Below, piece after piece: positions 7,636-15,846 of a stretch of DNA of 64,000 nucleotides (position 1 is its first letter; each line of letters begins with the position of its first letter). The stretch comes from Pseudomonas sp. CFII64. Its GTDB lineage: Bacteria > Pseudomonadota > Gammaproteobacteria > Pseudomonadales > Pseudomonadaceae. Under the pieces are notes generated by a model, which saw only the letters and a list, made by a program, of their open reading frames with translations, was not told the origin of the DNA and did not search any database. The stretch lies in contig NZ_ATLO01000051.1 in assembly GCF_000416235.1 (NCBI RefSeq), forward strand, positions 1 through 64,000, given 5' to 3'. The position numbers and the translations under genes were made by a program.

Positions 7636-7923
7636 TTAAGTGGCCCCTTCGAGAATGACGAACGTACCAGTCGCAATTCCAATGCGCAGGGCCTTCGCCG
7701 CTTGGTATTCTGCGCTTTCATAGAAGCGCTTAGCGTCGGCGAACGAATCGAACTCGAATATCACATGCCGCTCATGAGCTTCACCTTCGAGGTTTTCATA
7801 CTGTCCTCCTGCAATGACCTTCGGGTTGAAAGGTCGCATTGCATCGCCTGCGGCTTTTGCATAGGCGGCGTAGGCCGTTGCATCCGAAATGCTCACGTGC
7901 CCGATCAGGTAGCCTTTTGGCAT
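7636..7923 (-). CDS. DUF1330 domain-containing protein
   Basis: This 95-residue protein matches the DUF1330 dimeric alpha/beta-barrel family: GYLIGHVSISDATAYAAYAK at the N terminus, FNPKVIAGGQYENLEG in the middle, and HVIFEFDSFADAKRFYESAEYQAAKALR before the end. Family members are soluble, small, and of unproven function, often found near oxidoreductases. Here an aldo/keto reductase gene follows upstream on the same strand 84 bp away and could be co-transcribed. Confidence 0.88.
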   Translation of the reverse strand: MPKGYLIGHVSISDATAYAAYAKAAGDAMRPFNPKVIAGGQYENLEGEAHERHVIFEFDSFADAKRFYESAEYQAAKALRIGIATGTFVILEGAT

Positions 7924-8006
7924 GTCTGTCTCTCTTTCAGTGGGTATATTAAATTCAACGCAGGGCAGTAATTACAGCCGCCTGTGTCATAGGTATTCAT
8001 TTGTGG

Positions 8007-9071
8007 TCACAGGCTCTGCTTCGACGCCACCGGCGTGAAAGGTGCAGGGCGTCTACTGGCATCCTGGTGATCAACCATCCAGCCCGGATAATAAGGCGGC
8101 AAAGCACTTACAGCCTCAAGGCGCGCTAGCTCCTCGTAGGTAAGAACGACATTGGCCGCACCCAGATTATCTTCGAGCTGATCAATCCTTTTGGCACCGA
8201 TGATGACGCTCGTGACATAAGGTTTGGCAAGTAACCAGGCGAGCGCCACTCTAGCGACGGAGATACTGCGCGCGTCGCCGATGGCGCGCATCTCTGCGAC
8301 GCAGGGCCAGGCCTGATTCAGATCAACGGGTGGAAAGTCGAAACTACTACGCCGCGAACCTTCCTCTGTGGACGCTCCGGGGCCGAATTTCCCTGAGAGC
8401 AATCCTCCTGCAAGAGGCGACCAGACGAGTAGGCCCATCTGCTCCTCGATAACGAGTGGCACCAGTTCACGCTCCACGTCACGTCCGGCAATAGAGTAAT
8501 AGGCCTGTAGGGTCTCAAAGCGTGTGGCATTCAGTGCTGCGCTCAGCCCTAACGCTTTGCCGATCTTGCCCGCGTGCCAATTTGAAACGCCGACATAGCG
8601 GACTAACCCTTGGCGCGTCAGGTCATCCAGGGCCCGCAGCGTTTCTTCTATAGGGGTCACTGGATCGCTGGCGTGAATCTGGTAAAGGTCAACATGATCG
8701 ACCTGAAGGCGTTCCAGACTTCGCTGCACAGAATCCATGATATGACCGCGCGATGCCCCTTGATCGTTGGGCTTGGAGCCCATCACGCCAGCTGTCTTGG
8801 TTGCCAGCACTACCTCGCTGCGCGGCACGCCAATGTCTCTCAATGCCTGGCCGAGGATGCGCTCAGACTGGCCGAAAGAATAAATGTCAGCGGTGTCGAT
8901 GAAATTGATCCCGTGCGCCAGCGCGTGGCCGATCAACCTGTTGGCTTCGCCCTGATCAACCGCGCCGATTGCAGCCCATATACCCGCATCGGCATTGCCT
9001 CCGAGCGTCATCGTGCCGAGACACAGCTCGGATACATACAGGCCCGTACGGCCAAGTCGTTTGTATTTCAT
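8007..9071 (-). CDS. Aldo/keto reductase
   Basis: The 354-residue enzyme contains the aldo/keto reductase barrel with its tetrad: Asp in FIDTADIY, Tyr four residues later, Lys in VVLATKTAG and His in VDLYQIHASDP. The C terminus carries the cofactor motif SVIIGAKRIDQLEDNLGA. An ATG at 9071 preceded by GGAGAC is chosen; upstream in-frame codons lack family similarity. It probably reduces aldehydes or ketones with NADPH. Neighbours are DUF1330 downstream and a flavodoxin-like reductase upstream on the same strand. Confidence 0.92.
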   Translation of the reverse strand: MKYKRLGRTGLYVSELCLGTMTLGGNADAGIWAAIGAVDQGEANRLIGHALAHGINFIDTADIYSFGQSERILGQALRDIGVPRSEVVLATKTAGVMGSKPNDQGASRGHIMDSVQRSLERLQVDHVDLYQIHASDPVTPIEETLRALDDLTRQGLVRYVGVSNWHAGKIGKALGLSAALNATRFETLQAYYSIAGRDVERELVPLVIEEQMGLLVWSPLAGGLLSGKFGPGASTEEGSRRSSFDFPPVDLNQAWPCVAEMRAIGDARSISVARVALAWLLAKPYVTSVIIGAKRIDQLEDNLGAANVVLTYEELARLEAVSALPPYYPGWMVDHQDASRRPAPFTPVASKQSL

Positions 9072-9143
9072 GACGTCTCCTTCCGAGATCAATGGATGAA
9101 AATAAGCACAGCAACGGGCCAATAATGTCGGCACGAGTGGATT

Positions 9144-9740
9144 TCAGACGGACTGAGAGTTCCCTGATCGCAACTGCCCGGCAATCAATGCGACGCGTAC
9201 GCCATACAGACGTGCCGTCTCCAGATCCCCTGGCGACATCTCTTCAGGAGACGCATCTGCAGGTGTCTGCGCCATGGGCGCGATATAGGAGCCCATACGA
9301 TTTGGGTCGTCGCGTTTCGAAGCCTTGACGTTCGCCGGTTTGATATCCAGTCCGACCCAGATCCCGGCGTGCTGCCCAGAAAGCAGGAGGAAATACTCAA
9401 GTGTGTTGAGCTTGTCGCCGTTGATGCTCGCGCTGTTGGTGAAGCCGCCAAAGATCTTGTTTTGCCATGTGCCTTCGAACCAGGGCTTGGAGGAGGCATC
9501 CGCGAATTTCTTAAACTGCCAGCTAGGGCCACCCATGTAAGTAGGTGAGCCAAATACAATGGCATCTGCGTCAGTGAGGGTTTGCCAGGCATCGTCGGAA
9601 ATATTGCCCTCGGGGTCGATTGCCACCAATACGGCACCAGTGCCTGCGCCTTCGGCGACTGCGGCCGCCATGCGCGCTGTGTGGCCATAGCCGGAGTGGA
9701 AAACGATGGCAGTTCGGACAGGCGTGGAAGTTGAGTTCAT
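9144..9740 (-). CDS. Flavodoxin-like NAD(P)H:quinone oxidoreductase (WrbA-related)
   Basis: The 198-residue protein has the flavodoxin-like FMN phosphate loop SGYGHTARMA near residues 16-25, the SPTYMGGPSWQFKKFAD segment that contacts the isoalloxazine ring, and FGGFTNSASINGDK, as in WrbA-type and related NAD(P)H reductases. The last 35 residues are a Pro-rich tail. It lies divergent from a LysR gene 113 bp away and upstream of the aldo/keto reductase. The likely role is two-electron reduction of quinones. Confidence 0.88.
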   Translation of the reverse strand: MNSTSTPVRTAIVFHSGYGHTARMAAAVAEGAGTGAVLVAIDPEGNISDDAWQTLTDADAIVFGSPTYMGGPSWQFKKFADASSKPWFEGTWQNKIFGGFTNSASINGDKLNTLEYFLLLSGQHAGIWVGLDIKPANVKASKRDDPNRMGSYIAPMAQTPADASPEEMSPGDLETARLYGVRVALIAGQLRSGNSQSV

Positions 9741-9853
9741 GCGTGCTCCCTTATGTGCGATGAGTTACGGACGACATGGGAGCTACTTTACTGAGTACAA
9801 AATGCGCTATAAACCATGCAATTCTGAACGCTCTGTTATCTATCTGGTGAACA

Positions 9854-10759
9854 ATGCCAAATCTCCAGGCACTTTTGATTTTTGCCCGTGTTGCGGAAAT
9901 GATGAGTTTCACGCTTGCGGCTGAAAGCCTGGGAATCCAGAAGGGGCGGGTGTCGACGGTGATTCGTGCGCTGGAACGAGACATGGGCGCGACCCTCCTG
10001 CACAGAACGACACGCAGCGTGCAATTGACCGAAGACGGCCGTACTTTCTATGCACGCGCACGCGACCTGCTGGCCGAAGCTCAGGACGTGCAGTCCATGT
10101 TCGCGAACAACGGCACTCCCCTGAGGGGACGATTGCGCGTCGATATGCCGACTGAGTTGGCAAAGACGGTAGTGATTCCCGCTCTGCCGCAACTGCTCAA
10201 TGCGAACCCTGAGTTGGAGCTGGAATTGTCCAGCACGGATCGTCGGGTCGATCTCGTTCATGAGGGGTTCGATTGCGTGATCCGTCTCGGGCCGATCATG
10301 GACGACACGCTGATTGCACGCTCGCTGGGCAAGTTGCGCATGATGAACGTGGCGAGCCCCGGCTATCTGGCGGAGTACGGTACGCCGCAAACAATCGACG
10401 ACCTGCTCAACCAAGGTCACCAGATGATTCACTACACGCCGACCCTTGGCGCTCGACTGGCTGGATGGGAATATCCGGAGGGTGATGGCTATAAATCAAT
10501 TGCTCTGCCAGGCGCGATGCAGGTCAATAACGTGCAGACCTATCATGCTGCGGGCCTGGCGGGGATTGGACTGATTCAGGCCGGTTATCTGGCCCTTGCG
10601 CACCACATCAAAAGCGGCGATCTGGTAGAAATTCTGCCCGATCTAAGACCCGAGCCGCTGGCGGCGTCGCTCGTAGTTGCCCATCGGCGCAACCTTTCCC
10701 CACGCGTCCGGGCCTTCATGACATGGATCGAGCGTGTATTGGAACCCTATTTTGATTAG
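9854..10759 (+). CDS. LysR-family transcriptional regulator
   Basis: This is a full-length LysR regulator of 301 residues: N-terminal winged helix-turn-helix (LQALLIFARVAEMMSFTLAA, GRVSTVIRALERDMGATLLHR, then TEDGRTFY) and a periplasmic-binding-like effector domain from about residue 90. Its divergent position relative to the flavodoxin-like gene predicts that it controls that gene and perhaps the aldo/keto reductase beyond it. No operator is clearly visible. The effector is unknown. Confidence 0.92.
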   Translation: MPNLQALLIFARVAEMMSFTLAAESLGIQKGRVSTVIRALERDMGATLLHRTTRSVQLTEDGRTFYARARDLLAEAQDVQSMFANNGTPLRGRLRVDMPTELAKTVVIPALPQLLNANPELELELSSTDRRVDLVHEGFDCVIRLGPIMDDTLIARSLGKLRMMNVASPGYLAEYGTPQTIDDLLNQGHQMIHYTPTLGARLAGWEYPEGDGYKSIALPGAMQVNNVQTYHAAGLAGIGLIQAGYLALAHHIKSGDLVEILPDLRPEPLAASLVVAHRRNLSPRVRAFMTWIERVLEPYFD

Positions 10760-10857
10760 CCGCTTGAGTGGTCAACACGCGACCTAGTCAATTGTCTTAA
10801 AGCTGCTTGCAAGACGTATTTGCCATACGCTTACTACGAAACAGGGTAATTCAAGAC

Positions 10858-11370
10858 ATGATGGGATTCTGGAAGGAGGCTCACGGTTGGGCTCCGATCG
10901 AGGCAGCAGAACTGCTGAATAAATCAATGCTCGAATGGCAGGGTTCGCTGGCAGAGCAACTGTCAGTATGGTGTGGCACGCTGACTGACGGCCAGCTTAT
11001 TCTCGCCTGGGCAAACCTAGGCGCCTTAGTTGAGGGTCAGATGAAGTTGTTGTTGTCGGTGTATTACCAGGATTACCTAACAGATGCTGATGCCATCAAA
11101 AAGAAAGGGCACACCCTAGATCCTGACGGAGTAACTCTGGAACCGTTGATTCTCTTTTTCAAACGAAGAATTTGGTCCCCTGAAGAAGAATGGGAGACAT
11201 GGGTGCGGATGGTTCAACAGCGCCGGAACGCGATACACGCTTTCAAGGCAAAAACTATCGGTACCACTGATGAGCTGCATGCAGCGTTGGCCAAATTTCT
11301 AGAGTTCGTGAGGTTTATAAATGGGCGGTTACCATATCCCGATGGACATTATTTCCCTCCAGAATACTAA
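10858..11370 (+). CDS. HEPN-like hypothetical protein
   Basis: The 170-residue protein is mostly helical and soluble. Features are ILAWANLGALVEGQMKLLLSVYYQDYL (residues 45-71), a charged FFKRRIWSPEEEWETW section, and QQRRNAIHAFKAK near residues 121-133. The R-x4-H arrangement (RRNAIH) matches the RNase motif of HEPN-fold toxins and defence proteins. Composition is more AT-rich than its neighbours, consistent with horizontal acquisition. The start is ATG at 10858; an in-frame start at 10807 is possible. No partner gene, such as a MNT nucleotidyltransferase, is adjacent. The HEPN call rests on this motif only. Confidence 0.6.
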   Translation: MMGFWKEAHGWAPIEAAELLNKSMLEWQGSLAEQLSVWCGTLTDGQLILAWANLGALVEGQMKLLLSVYYQDYLTDADAIKKKGHTLDPDGVTLEPLILFFKRRIWSPEEEWETWVRMVQQRRNAIHAFKAKTIGTTDELHAALAKFLEFVRFINGRLPYPDGHYFPPEY

Positions 11371-11458
11371 TTTTCTAAGGTAGTTAGGTGCGTGGTATGA
11401 ATATAGTGCGCCTAACGAGGAAAAACCGGCGCGCCTGGCAGATCCTTCGGGGCTGAAG

Positions 11459-11484
11459 CCCACGATCTGCCCCATATCGTGGGC
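11459..11484. terminator. Inverted repeat downstream of the DUF4214 gene
   Basis: Arms CCCACGAT and ATCGTGGG flank a 10-base loop just beyond the 3' end of the minus-strand DUF4214 gene. There is no clear T-run, so it may be a weak terminator or an mRNA-stabilising hairpin. Confidence 0.4.
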
Positions 11485-11494
11485 GCTGAACGCC

Positions 11495-12364
11495 CTATCC
11501 CAACCAGATCCCGTCCTTGGTCGCTGCCAGGGTATTGGCAATGTTCTCGTTACTCTCGGCAAATGCCGCAAGAATCTGATGGCTCGGCTGGCCGCTGGCG
11601 ACCGCGTTGCTCCAGTAAGCCAGGCCTGTCGCATCGGCCGGGCGATGCAGCACGTTCTTGTAGTAGTTGTTGAGCATCGTGTTTGTATCACCGCCCGGGT
11701 TGAGTTGCCGGAACTCGTTGCTCTGCACGAAGCCCAGCGCCACTTGAGCCACACTGGCGCTCTGGTCGACCTGGTCGAGCCAGTACTTGAGACCGGCCGT
11801 ATCCGGCTTGCGGTCGAACGCCGCCTGGTAAAGCCGATACACCGAGCCGGTGGTTTCACCGGCCTTCACGTCCAGGGCCAAAGTACCGTCCATGAAGGTC
11901 AGGCGCTCGACCCCATTCATGGTGTCGGTTTTGTTCGGTGCCTTGAGGATATAACCCTTACCGCTGGCTGCGACGGTCACATAGCTCCGGTTGGCATCCA
12001 CCAGAATGGTATCCAGCCCGGTACCACCGTAATAATCGTCATTGCCCTGCGAAATAAAGAAGATGTCGTTACCCCACGACCCGTTGATTCGGTCATTACC
12101 CCGAAAAAGCGTATAAGCCCCGTAGGTGTCCGTGGTGCTGAGACTAAAACCAGAGAAAGTCAGGTACGGGGCATTGTCGTGGGAGTAAGTAATGCTGGTG
12201 GCGCTTCCGGTGCCATTGGAATTGAAGAACCCATTGAGTGCCATGCTGTAAGGACCATTGGTCGTTACAATCAGCGTACTGCTGGCACTGACGAGGGAAA
12301 AATCACCACCCAGGCCCTCTAAAATAGCCAGACTAACAGGCCGATGATAAGTTGCGATTGCCAT
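11495..12364 (-). CDS. DUF4214 domain-containing, RTX-like secreted protein
   Basis: The 289-residue protein begins with MAIATYHRPVSLAILEGLGG and contains an RTX-like Gly/Asp region around residues 100-145 (YTLFRGNDRINGSWGNDIFF, then GNDDYYGGTGLDTI). Two DUF4214 units follow, VYRLYQAAFDRKPDTAGLKYW and YYKNVLHRPADATGLAYW. Such proteins lack a Sec signal and are usually exported by type I secretion, where Ca2+ folds the repeats; DUF4214 is linked to surface or glycan-associated proteins. No type I transporter genes lie nearby. The ATG at 12364 gives the expected family N terminus. Confidence 0.85.
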   Translation of the reverse strand: MAIATYHRPVSLAILEGLGGDFSLVSASSTLIVTTNGPYSMALNGFFNSNGTGSATSITYSHDNAPYLTFSGFSLSTTDTYGAYTLFRGNDRINGSWGNDIFFISQGNDDYYGGTGLDTILVDANRSYVTVAASGKGYILKAPNKTDTMNGVERLTFMDGTLALDVKAGETTGSVYRLYQAAFDRKPDTAGLKYWLDQVDQSASVAQVALGFVQSNEFRQLNPGGDTNTMLNNYYKNVLHRPADATGLAYWSNAVASGQPSHQILAAFAESNENIANTLAATKDGIWLG

Positions 12365-12654
12365 TGAAAAATCCTTATTTCGAACGAAGAACACAAACGC
12401 ACCACGCTCGCCAGGCGTCCGTGCCGACGCATTGTAATCATCTGCTGACGGGATTGTTACTTTGTCGATACATGAGGGTAGGAGCGACTTTGTACGTGGG
12501 TTAAACCGCTGCGGGAAAATGGAGCATCGGGGGTTCAACCTGCTATTTACCGGGGCATCAGGCTCCTTTCGGCCAACTAGCTGCCGGTTTGCAACCGTAC
12601 GTTGCTGTTTATCTATTGCTGGGCATGCACCACTGAATTACGCAGCGGCACCAA

Positions 12655-12679
12655 CGCAAAAAAAGCGCCCGAAGGCGCC
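12655..12679 (-). terminator. Rho-independent terminator of radC
   Basis: On the minus strand GGCGCC-TTC-GGGCGC is followed by a run of T residues, immediately after the radC stop codon. It is a textbook intrinsic terminator. Confidence 0.8.
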
Positions 12680-12689
12680 ACAGTTCAAC

Positions 12690-13253
12690 CTAAATCAACC
12701 CTCTCTCCGCAAACGAAAGCGGTGTCCCGCTGCCCACGATGAAATGATCGATCAGGCGAACGTCGAGGAGTGTGAGTGCTTCCCGGATTCGCTTGGTGAT
12801 GGCGATATCAGCCGAGCTGGGCTCGGTGCATCCGGAAGGGTGGTTATGGCTGATGACGGCTGCGGCGTTGTGTGCCATCGCGCGTTTAATCAGCTGGCGG
12901 GGATGGATGGTGGCCGTGTCGATGGTGCCTCGAAAGAGGATCTCGAACGCCATGGGACGATGCTTGCTGTCGAGGAAAATAACCGCGAAGGCTTCGTGCT
13001 CTTCAGCAGCGAGTTTGAGCTTCAGGTAAGACGTCACTGCCTTCGGTGAATCCAGTGCCGGGTCTCGTGTGAACAGTCGTTCATCAAGTATCTCCAGCGC
13101 TTGCTCAATGATCTGGTTTTCAACGGCAGTTCTGCAGGTTCGAAGATCGGTGAGGCTTGGGTGGGTTAATGGCGGTTTCAAGGGACGCTCTCCGAAACGA
13201 AACGGGCAGCACCCCATGGGGATAGCTCCGCGTGAGGTTGGTATTGCGGTCAT
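12690..13253 (-). CDS. radC: RadC-family JAB domain protein (mobile-element type)
   Basis: The protein has 187 residues from the first ATG. The C-terminal 125 residues are a RadC/JAB domain: FAVIFLDSKHRPMAFEILFRGTID, then SHNHPSGCTEPSSAD, which supplies the JAMM metal ligands (H-x-H and Asp), and a FAERGLI end. Chromosomal RadC is longer with a helix-hairpin-helix; this short type is typical of ICEs and genomic islands. It follows DUF3577 by about 25 bp on the same strand. Ordinary RadC is not a proven repair enzyme, and the island version's role is unknown. Confidence 0.88.
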   Translation of the reverse strand: MTAIPTSRGAIPMGCCPFRFGERPLKPPLTHPSLTDLRTCRTAVENQIIEQALEILDERLFTRDPALDSPKAVTSYLKLKLAAEEHEAFAVIFLDSKHRPMAFEILFRGTIDTATIHPRQLIKRAMAHNAAAVISHNHPSGCTEPSSADIAITKRIREALTLLDVRLIDHFIVGSGTPLSFAERGLI

Positions 13254-13278
13254 GACGGGTATGACCGCAAGTTGCAGG

Positions 13279-13788
13279 TTATTTCTTTGCTGAGCCGCAG
13301 CTCAAGGCGACGTAATCCGATTCGGCTTCTTCGGCAACAGCTGAGGTAGCAACTGTCGTGTCGGGAGCACCACCGGGGTTTGAAAGCTCCTCTCTCGGTT
13401 TGGCCTGGTAAACCATCTCACCCTCGACCTTCACCCAGGAGATGAACAGCAAACGGCCTATGAGGCTTGCGCCTGGCTGGCCTTGCTTTTCGCCTTTGGT
13501 GTAGGTGAACGCATCGGTCCATATGTCGCCGATCCTGAAGGAAATGAGTACCTTCTTGCCGGCTGTGAGCGATGGCCAGTAAAGGCGAGTGATACGATCG
13601 GCTTCACTGCCGCTGACTTTGCAGTCGATGTAGGAATACTCTACATCGTCCGCAGCACCGTGCAGCGCAGCCACGGTGACGCACAGAAATGGCTTGCCTT
13701 TGCGTACCTCGACTTCGCGGATGCGATTGAGGTAACCGATGCCGGTGGTGTGCAGGTCGAAATACTTGCTTTCGTTGGTCTGAGTCAT
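13279..13788 (-). CDS. DUF3577 (STY4534-type) ICE protein
   Basis: The 169-residue protein begins MTQTNESKYFDLHTTGIGYLNRIREVEVRKGKPFLCVTVAALHG and continues with VEYSYIDCKVSGSEADRIT and a disordered acidic tail. This matches DUF3577 proteins, one of the conserved backbone genes of PFGI-1/pKLC102/clc-like ICEs, where it sits near the single-strand-binding and topoisomerase genes. A GGAG ribosome-binding site 6 bp before the ATG at 13788 fixes the start. Exact function is unproven, although it is often labelled ICE replication protein. Confidence 0.88.
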   Translation of the reverse strand: MTQTNESKYFDLHTTGIGYLNRIREVEVRKGKPFLCVTVAALHGAADDVEYSYIDCKVSGSEADRITRLYWPSLTAGKKVLISFRIGDIWTDAFTYTKGEKQGQPGASLIGRLLFISWVKVEGEMVYQAKPREELSNPGGAPDTTVATSAVAEEAESDYVALSCGSAKK

Positions 13789-14176
13789 GGTGTTTCTCCG
13801 GTTTTGCAATGAAAAACGGGAAACAACTTGCCCTGGCGGGAAGTGATTCCCCGCGTGGGTGATGGTGTGTTCAGGCATTCGGTCGTCGTTGGTGCCGACG
13901 ATTGATCGCGCTGCCGAATGCGATGGCGATCTTGGGACGATCAACGCATCGCTGCGCCGTAGCCTTGAAGATCGAAGCTACCTGGGCATGTTGCTGACGG
14001 CGTCAGCGGAACATGTTCAAAGCATGGGAGGCTGTCAGTCCGTAAACTGGAATGAAGGTGTGGTGGTTTGGGCATGCTAAGAGGAAAGGTGAACACTGAT
14101 CGCAATTAGCGACGGGCTACTGTGATTCCAGTGGAATCATGCTGCCGATATGCACTGTGAGGCCAGTGGCGTCACT
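13789..14176. other. Gap between DUF3577 and the RES gene
   Basis: These 388 bases hold no gene I can support. A plus-strand frame (13859-14080) and an upstream extension of the DUF3577 frame are open but show no family features. The stretch probably represents deleted ICE backbone; in intact ICEs of this type a single-strand-binding protein gene lies in this interval. Confidence 0.45.
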
Positions 14177-14626
14177 TCAAAATAGGCGCTTGTCCGCCGG
14201 AAAATCAAAGGCTGTGAGTTTGGCGCTGGCCGCGTCAGGGTGCAGCGGGTTGAACAGGTAGTTGCAGTTCGCCGGCACAATGGCCGTGGGTACGCGGTAG
14301 AGCAGGGACTCCTCTCCCTGTAGCCAGCGATCGCCGATCTTGCGCGTGGCGAGCACGTCCATCTGCCAATCTTCGTTCAGGTGGTCGTGCCCGTCGATGA
14401 CGCTGATGCTGTCCGGCAACTCGACACGCAGCAGCGTGAAATGCTCGGGCAATTCATCCATGCTCAACTCCAGATGAACCAGCACTTCCAGCAGCGACGT
14501 AGCCGGCCAATCTGCCAGGTAAACCACCGGATGCCCCTTGGTGTGCCAGCGGCCCGATACCTTGGTACCGCCTATTCCGCTCAGATCCTTGAAATTCGAA
14601 ATTCGCCATAGAACACGTTCGGTCAT
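14177..14626 (-). CDS. RES-domain NAD+-degrading toxin
   Basis: The 149-residue protein is a RES domain: the conserved Arg and Tyr in RISNFKDLSGIGG and VVYLADWPATSLLEVLVHLE, GRWHTKG, and the C-terminal serine region SLLYRVPTAIVPANCNYLFNP. RES toxins of the Xre-RES class phosphorylyse or hydrolyse NAD+ and arrest growth. Its ATG overlaps the stop codon of the upstream antitoxin (ATGA), the standard arrangement with antitoxin first. Length matches family members. All recognisable catalytic segments are present, so it is probably functional. Confidence 0.92.
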   Translation of the reverse strand: MTERVLWRISNFKDLSGIGGTKVSGRWHTKGHPVVYLADWPATSLLEVLVHLELSMDELPEHFTLLRVELPDSISVIDGHDHLNEDWQMDVLATRKIGDRWLQGEESLLYRVPTAIVPANCNYLFNPLHPDAASAKLTAFDFPADKRLF

Positions 14627-15030
14627 GCAAAAAATCCGTGATTGATTCGCTCCAGTGTTTCTTCTGCGGCCACATAGCCAGGCGTGGTTGCCGCTGCTTC
14701 AAGGGCAGTCAGCCCGCCAAATGCCTTCTGCGCCTTGTTCAGCCAGTGAGCCGCCTTGTCCTTGTCGCCGAACACCTGTTCGGCCAGTACCACCAGTTTG
14801 CTGACGCGATACAAACGGTCACCTTCTTCCGGAGAAAGACGCTCGCCCTTGGTCCGGCGGTGGCGCAGGGTCCGGGCATTGATGATGCCGACGCTGACGG
14901 CGCTGACCCCATGTCGGGACAGGTTATCGATGGCTTCAAGCGAGACGCCGGTGCGGATAAGCAGGTCCATGGGCTCGCCCGGAATACCGCCCATCATTTC
15001 CAATACTTGAAAATCCGGTTGTACGATCAT
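14623..15030 (-). CDS. Xre/MbcA/ParS-family antitoxin (DUF2384)
   Basis: This antitoxin partner of the RES toxin has a central Xre-like helix-turn-helix around GVSLEAIDNLSRHGVSAVSVGI and the C-terminal DUF2384 toxin-binding region LYRVSKLVVLAEQVFGDKDKAAHWLNKAQKAFGG. A strong GGAGGAAGG ribosome-binding site lies just before the ATG at 15030, giving 135 residues. The frame is open further upstream, but only because it runs into an older replication-gene fragment. It should neutralise the toxin and repress its own promoter at the inverted repeat upstream. Confidence 0.88.
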   Translation of the reverse strand: MIVQPDFQVLEMMGGIPGEPMDLLIRTGVSLEAIDNLSRHGVSAVSVGIINARTLRHRRTKGERLSPEEGDRLYRVSKLVVLAEQVFGDKDKAAHWLNKAQKAFGGLTALEAAATTPGYVAAEETLERINHGFFA

Positions 15031-15053
15031 GCCTTCCTCCAACGAAACGGCAA

Positions 15054-15076
15054 TTTGCCTGAAACTATAAGGCAAA
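15054..15076 (-). promoter_or_regulatory. Putative operator/promoter of the Xre-RES operon
   Basis: The palindrome TTTGCCT-N9-AGGCAAA encloses a minus-strand TATAGT, a likely -10 element, and lies 24 bp before the antitoxin start. This layout suits autorepression by the Xre-type antitoxin. No good -35 hexamer is seen. Confidence 0.5.
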
Positions 15077-15119
15077 ATGTCACTCATTGGAACAGGCGCA
15101 AACAGCACGGTGAAGTGGC

Positions 15120-15318
15120 TGCTCCGATGTGCTGTGGGGTGGGTGTTGAACTCACTATTGCGGGCTTTTTCGATCGTGCGCAGCAGGTAGCCGAACGGGG
15201 TGCGCATCGACTCCAGTGGTTTGGCAGCCCACTGATCGAGTACATCCTGGCGCAACTCGGTGGCCAGTGGCCCGAGGGCTATGATCGCCTTGTGCCGCTG
15301 ATCCGCTGGCAGGTACCC
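15120..15318 (-). pseudogene. C-terminal relic of an ICE replication-type protein
   Basis: On the minus strand this stretch reads LPADQRHKAIIALGPLATEL, then RQDVLDQWAAKPLESMRTPFGYLLRTIEKARNSEFN. It resembles the C-terminal tail of STY4528-type ICE replication proteins, where a VLDEWAAR and xxPxGYLxxxxxKAxxxEF pattern is usual. Only about 60 residues remain. Its 5' side is fused directly to the end of the ParA fragment, so everything between (dnaB, parB and most of this gene in intact ICEs) is missing. The family assignment is by remembered pattern. Confidence 0.5.
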
Positions 15319-15751
15319 GGCGAAAGCTCACGGCGGCGGGAATGGTGGTGTCGAGCAAGTTGATCTGCGGATGATCCGCCAGGGTTTCGACGAGGGATTG
15401 GTAAATCAGGCTCGCATCGTTGGTCGCATTGAGCTTGTTGATCACGATGTTCAGCGGCGGAGTGTGCACGCCCAGCGATGCCAGAGGCGCAAGGTCCTTG
15501 AGCAATTGCTGGGTGCCCCGGTAAAACTCGCGGGCAGCCAGCACAGGGATGGTTTCGTTCTGGGAAATCAGCTGGTAGGGTGCCGCCGGGAGCTTCGCTG
15601 TCCAGACGATAAAACGAAGACAACAGGGGTGCGTATCGAGGTCGATGGGCAGGGTGCTGAGATTGGCGTCGGCGCAGAATGCGCCCAGGTTTGCGGTTAC
15701 TGTGGTCTTGCCAGGGCCGCCTTTGGTTGAGAGGATCGATGCGATTTTCAG
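15319..15751 (-). pseudogene. parA: ParA (Soj-type) partition ATPase relic with internal deletion
   Basis: The reading starts KIASILSTKGGPGKTTVTANLGAF, an intact deviant Walker A, but with CTG where the start codon should be. Two compensating frameshifts scramble the next part: SSFYRLDSEAPGGT is visible in another frame and YQLISQNETIP returns to the original. The sequence then jumps to VLAAREFYRGTQQLLKDLAPL, losing roughly 55-60 residues that include the Walker B region. It ends at TTIPAAVSFRR, where it fuses to the replication-protein fragment. ParA is normally the first gene of PFGI/pKLC102-like ICEs beside the tRNA, as here. Confidence 0.82.
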
Positions 15752-15846
15752 GGTGCTTGCCTCAAAATCGATTGATTAGAGACAGCGCTTAAACCGACAC
15801 AACGAGCTGGGCAAAGTCTGCGTGAGGGGGAAACCTCAACGAAAAA

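Noticed and set aside
11579..12322. 247-codon open frame on the plus strand
   Set aside because: It is antisense to the DUF4214 gene, whose family motifs are clear on the other strand.
15031..15255. N-terminal extension of the Xre antitoxin
   Set aside because: The frame is open but the sequence is the tail of a replication protein; the strong ribosome-binding site at 15030 defines the start.
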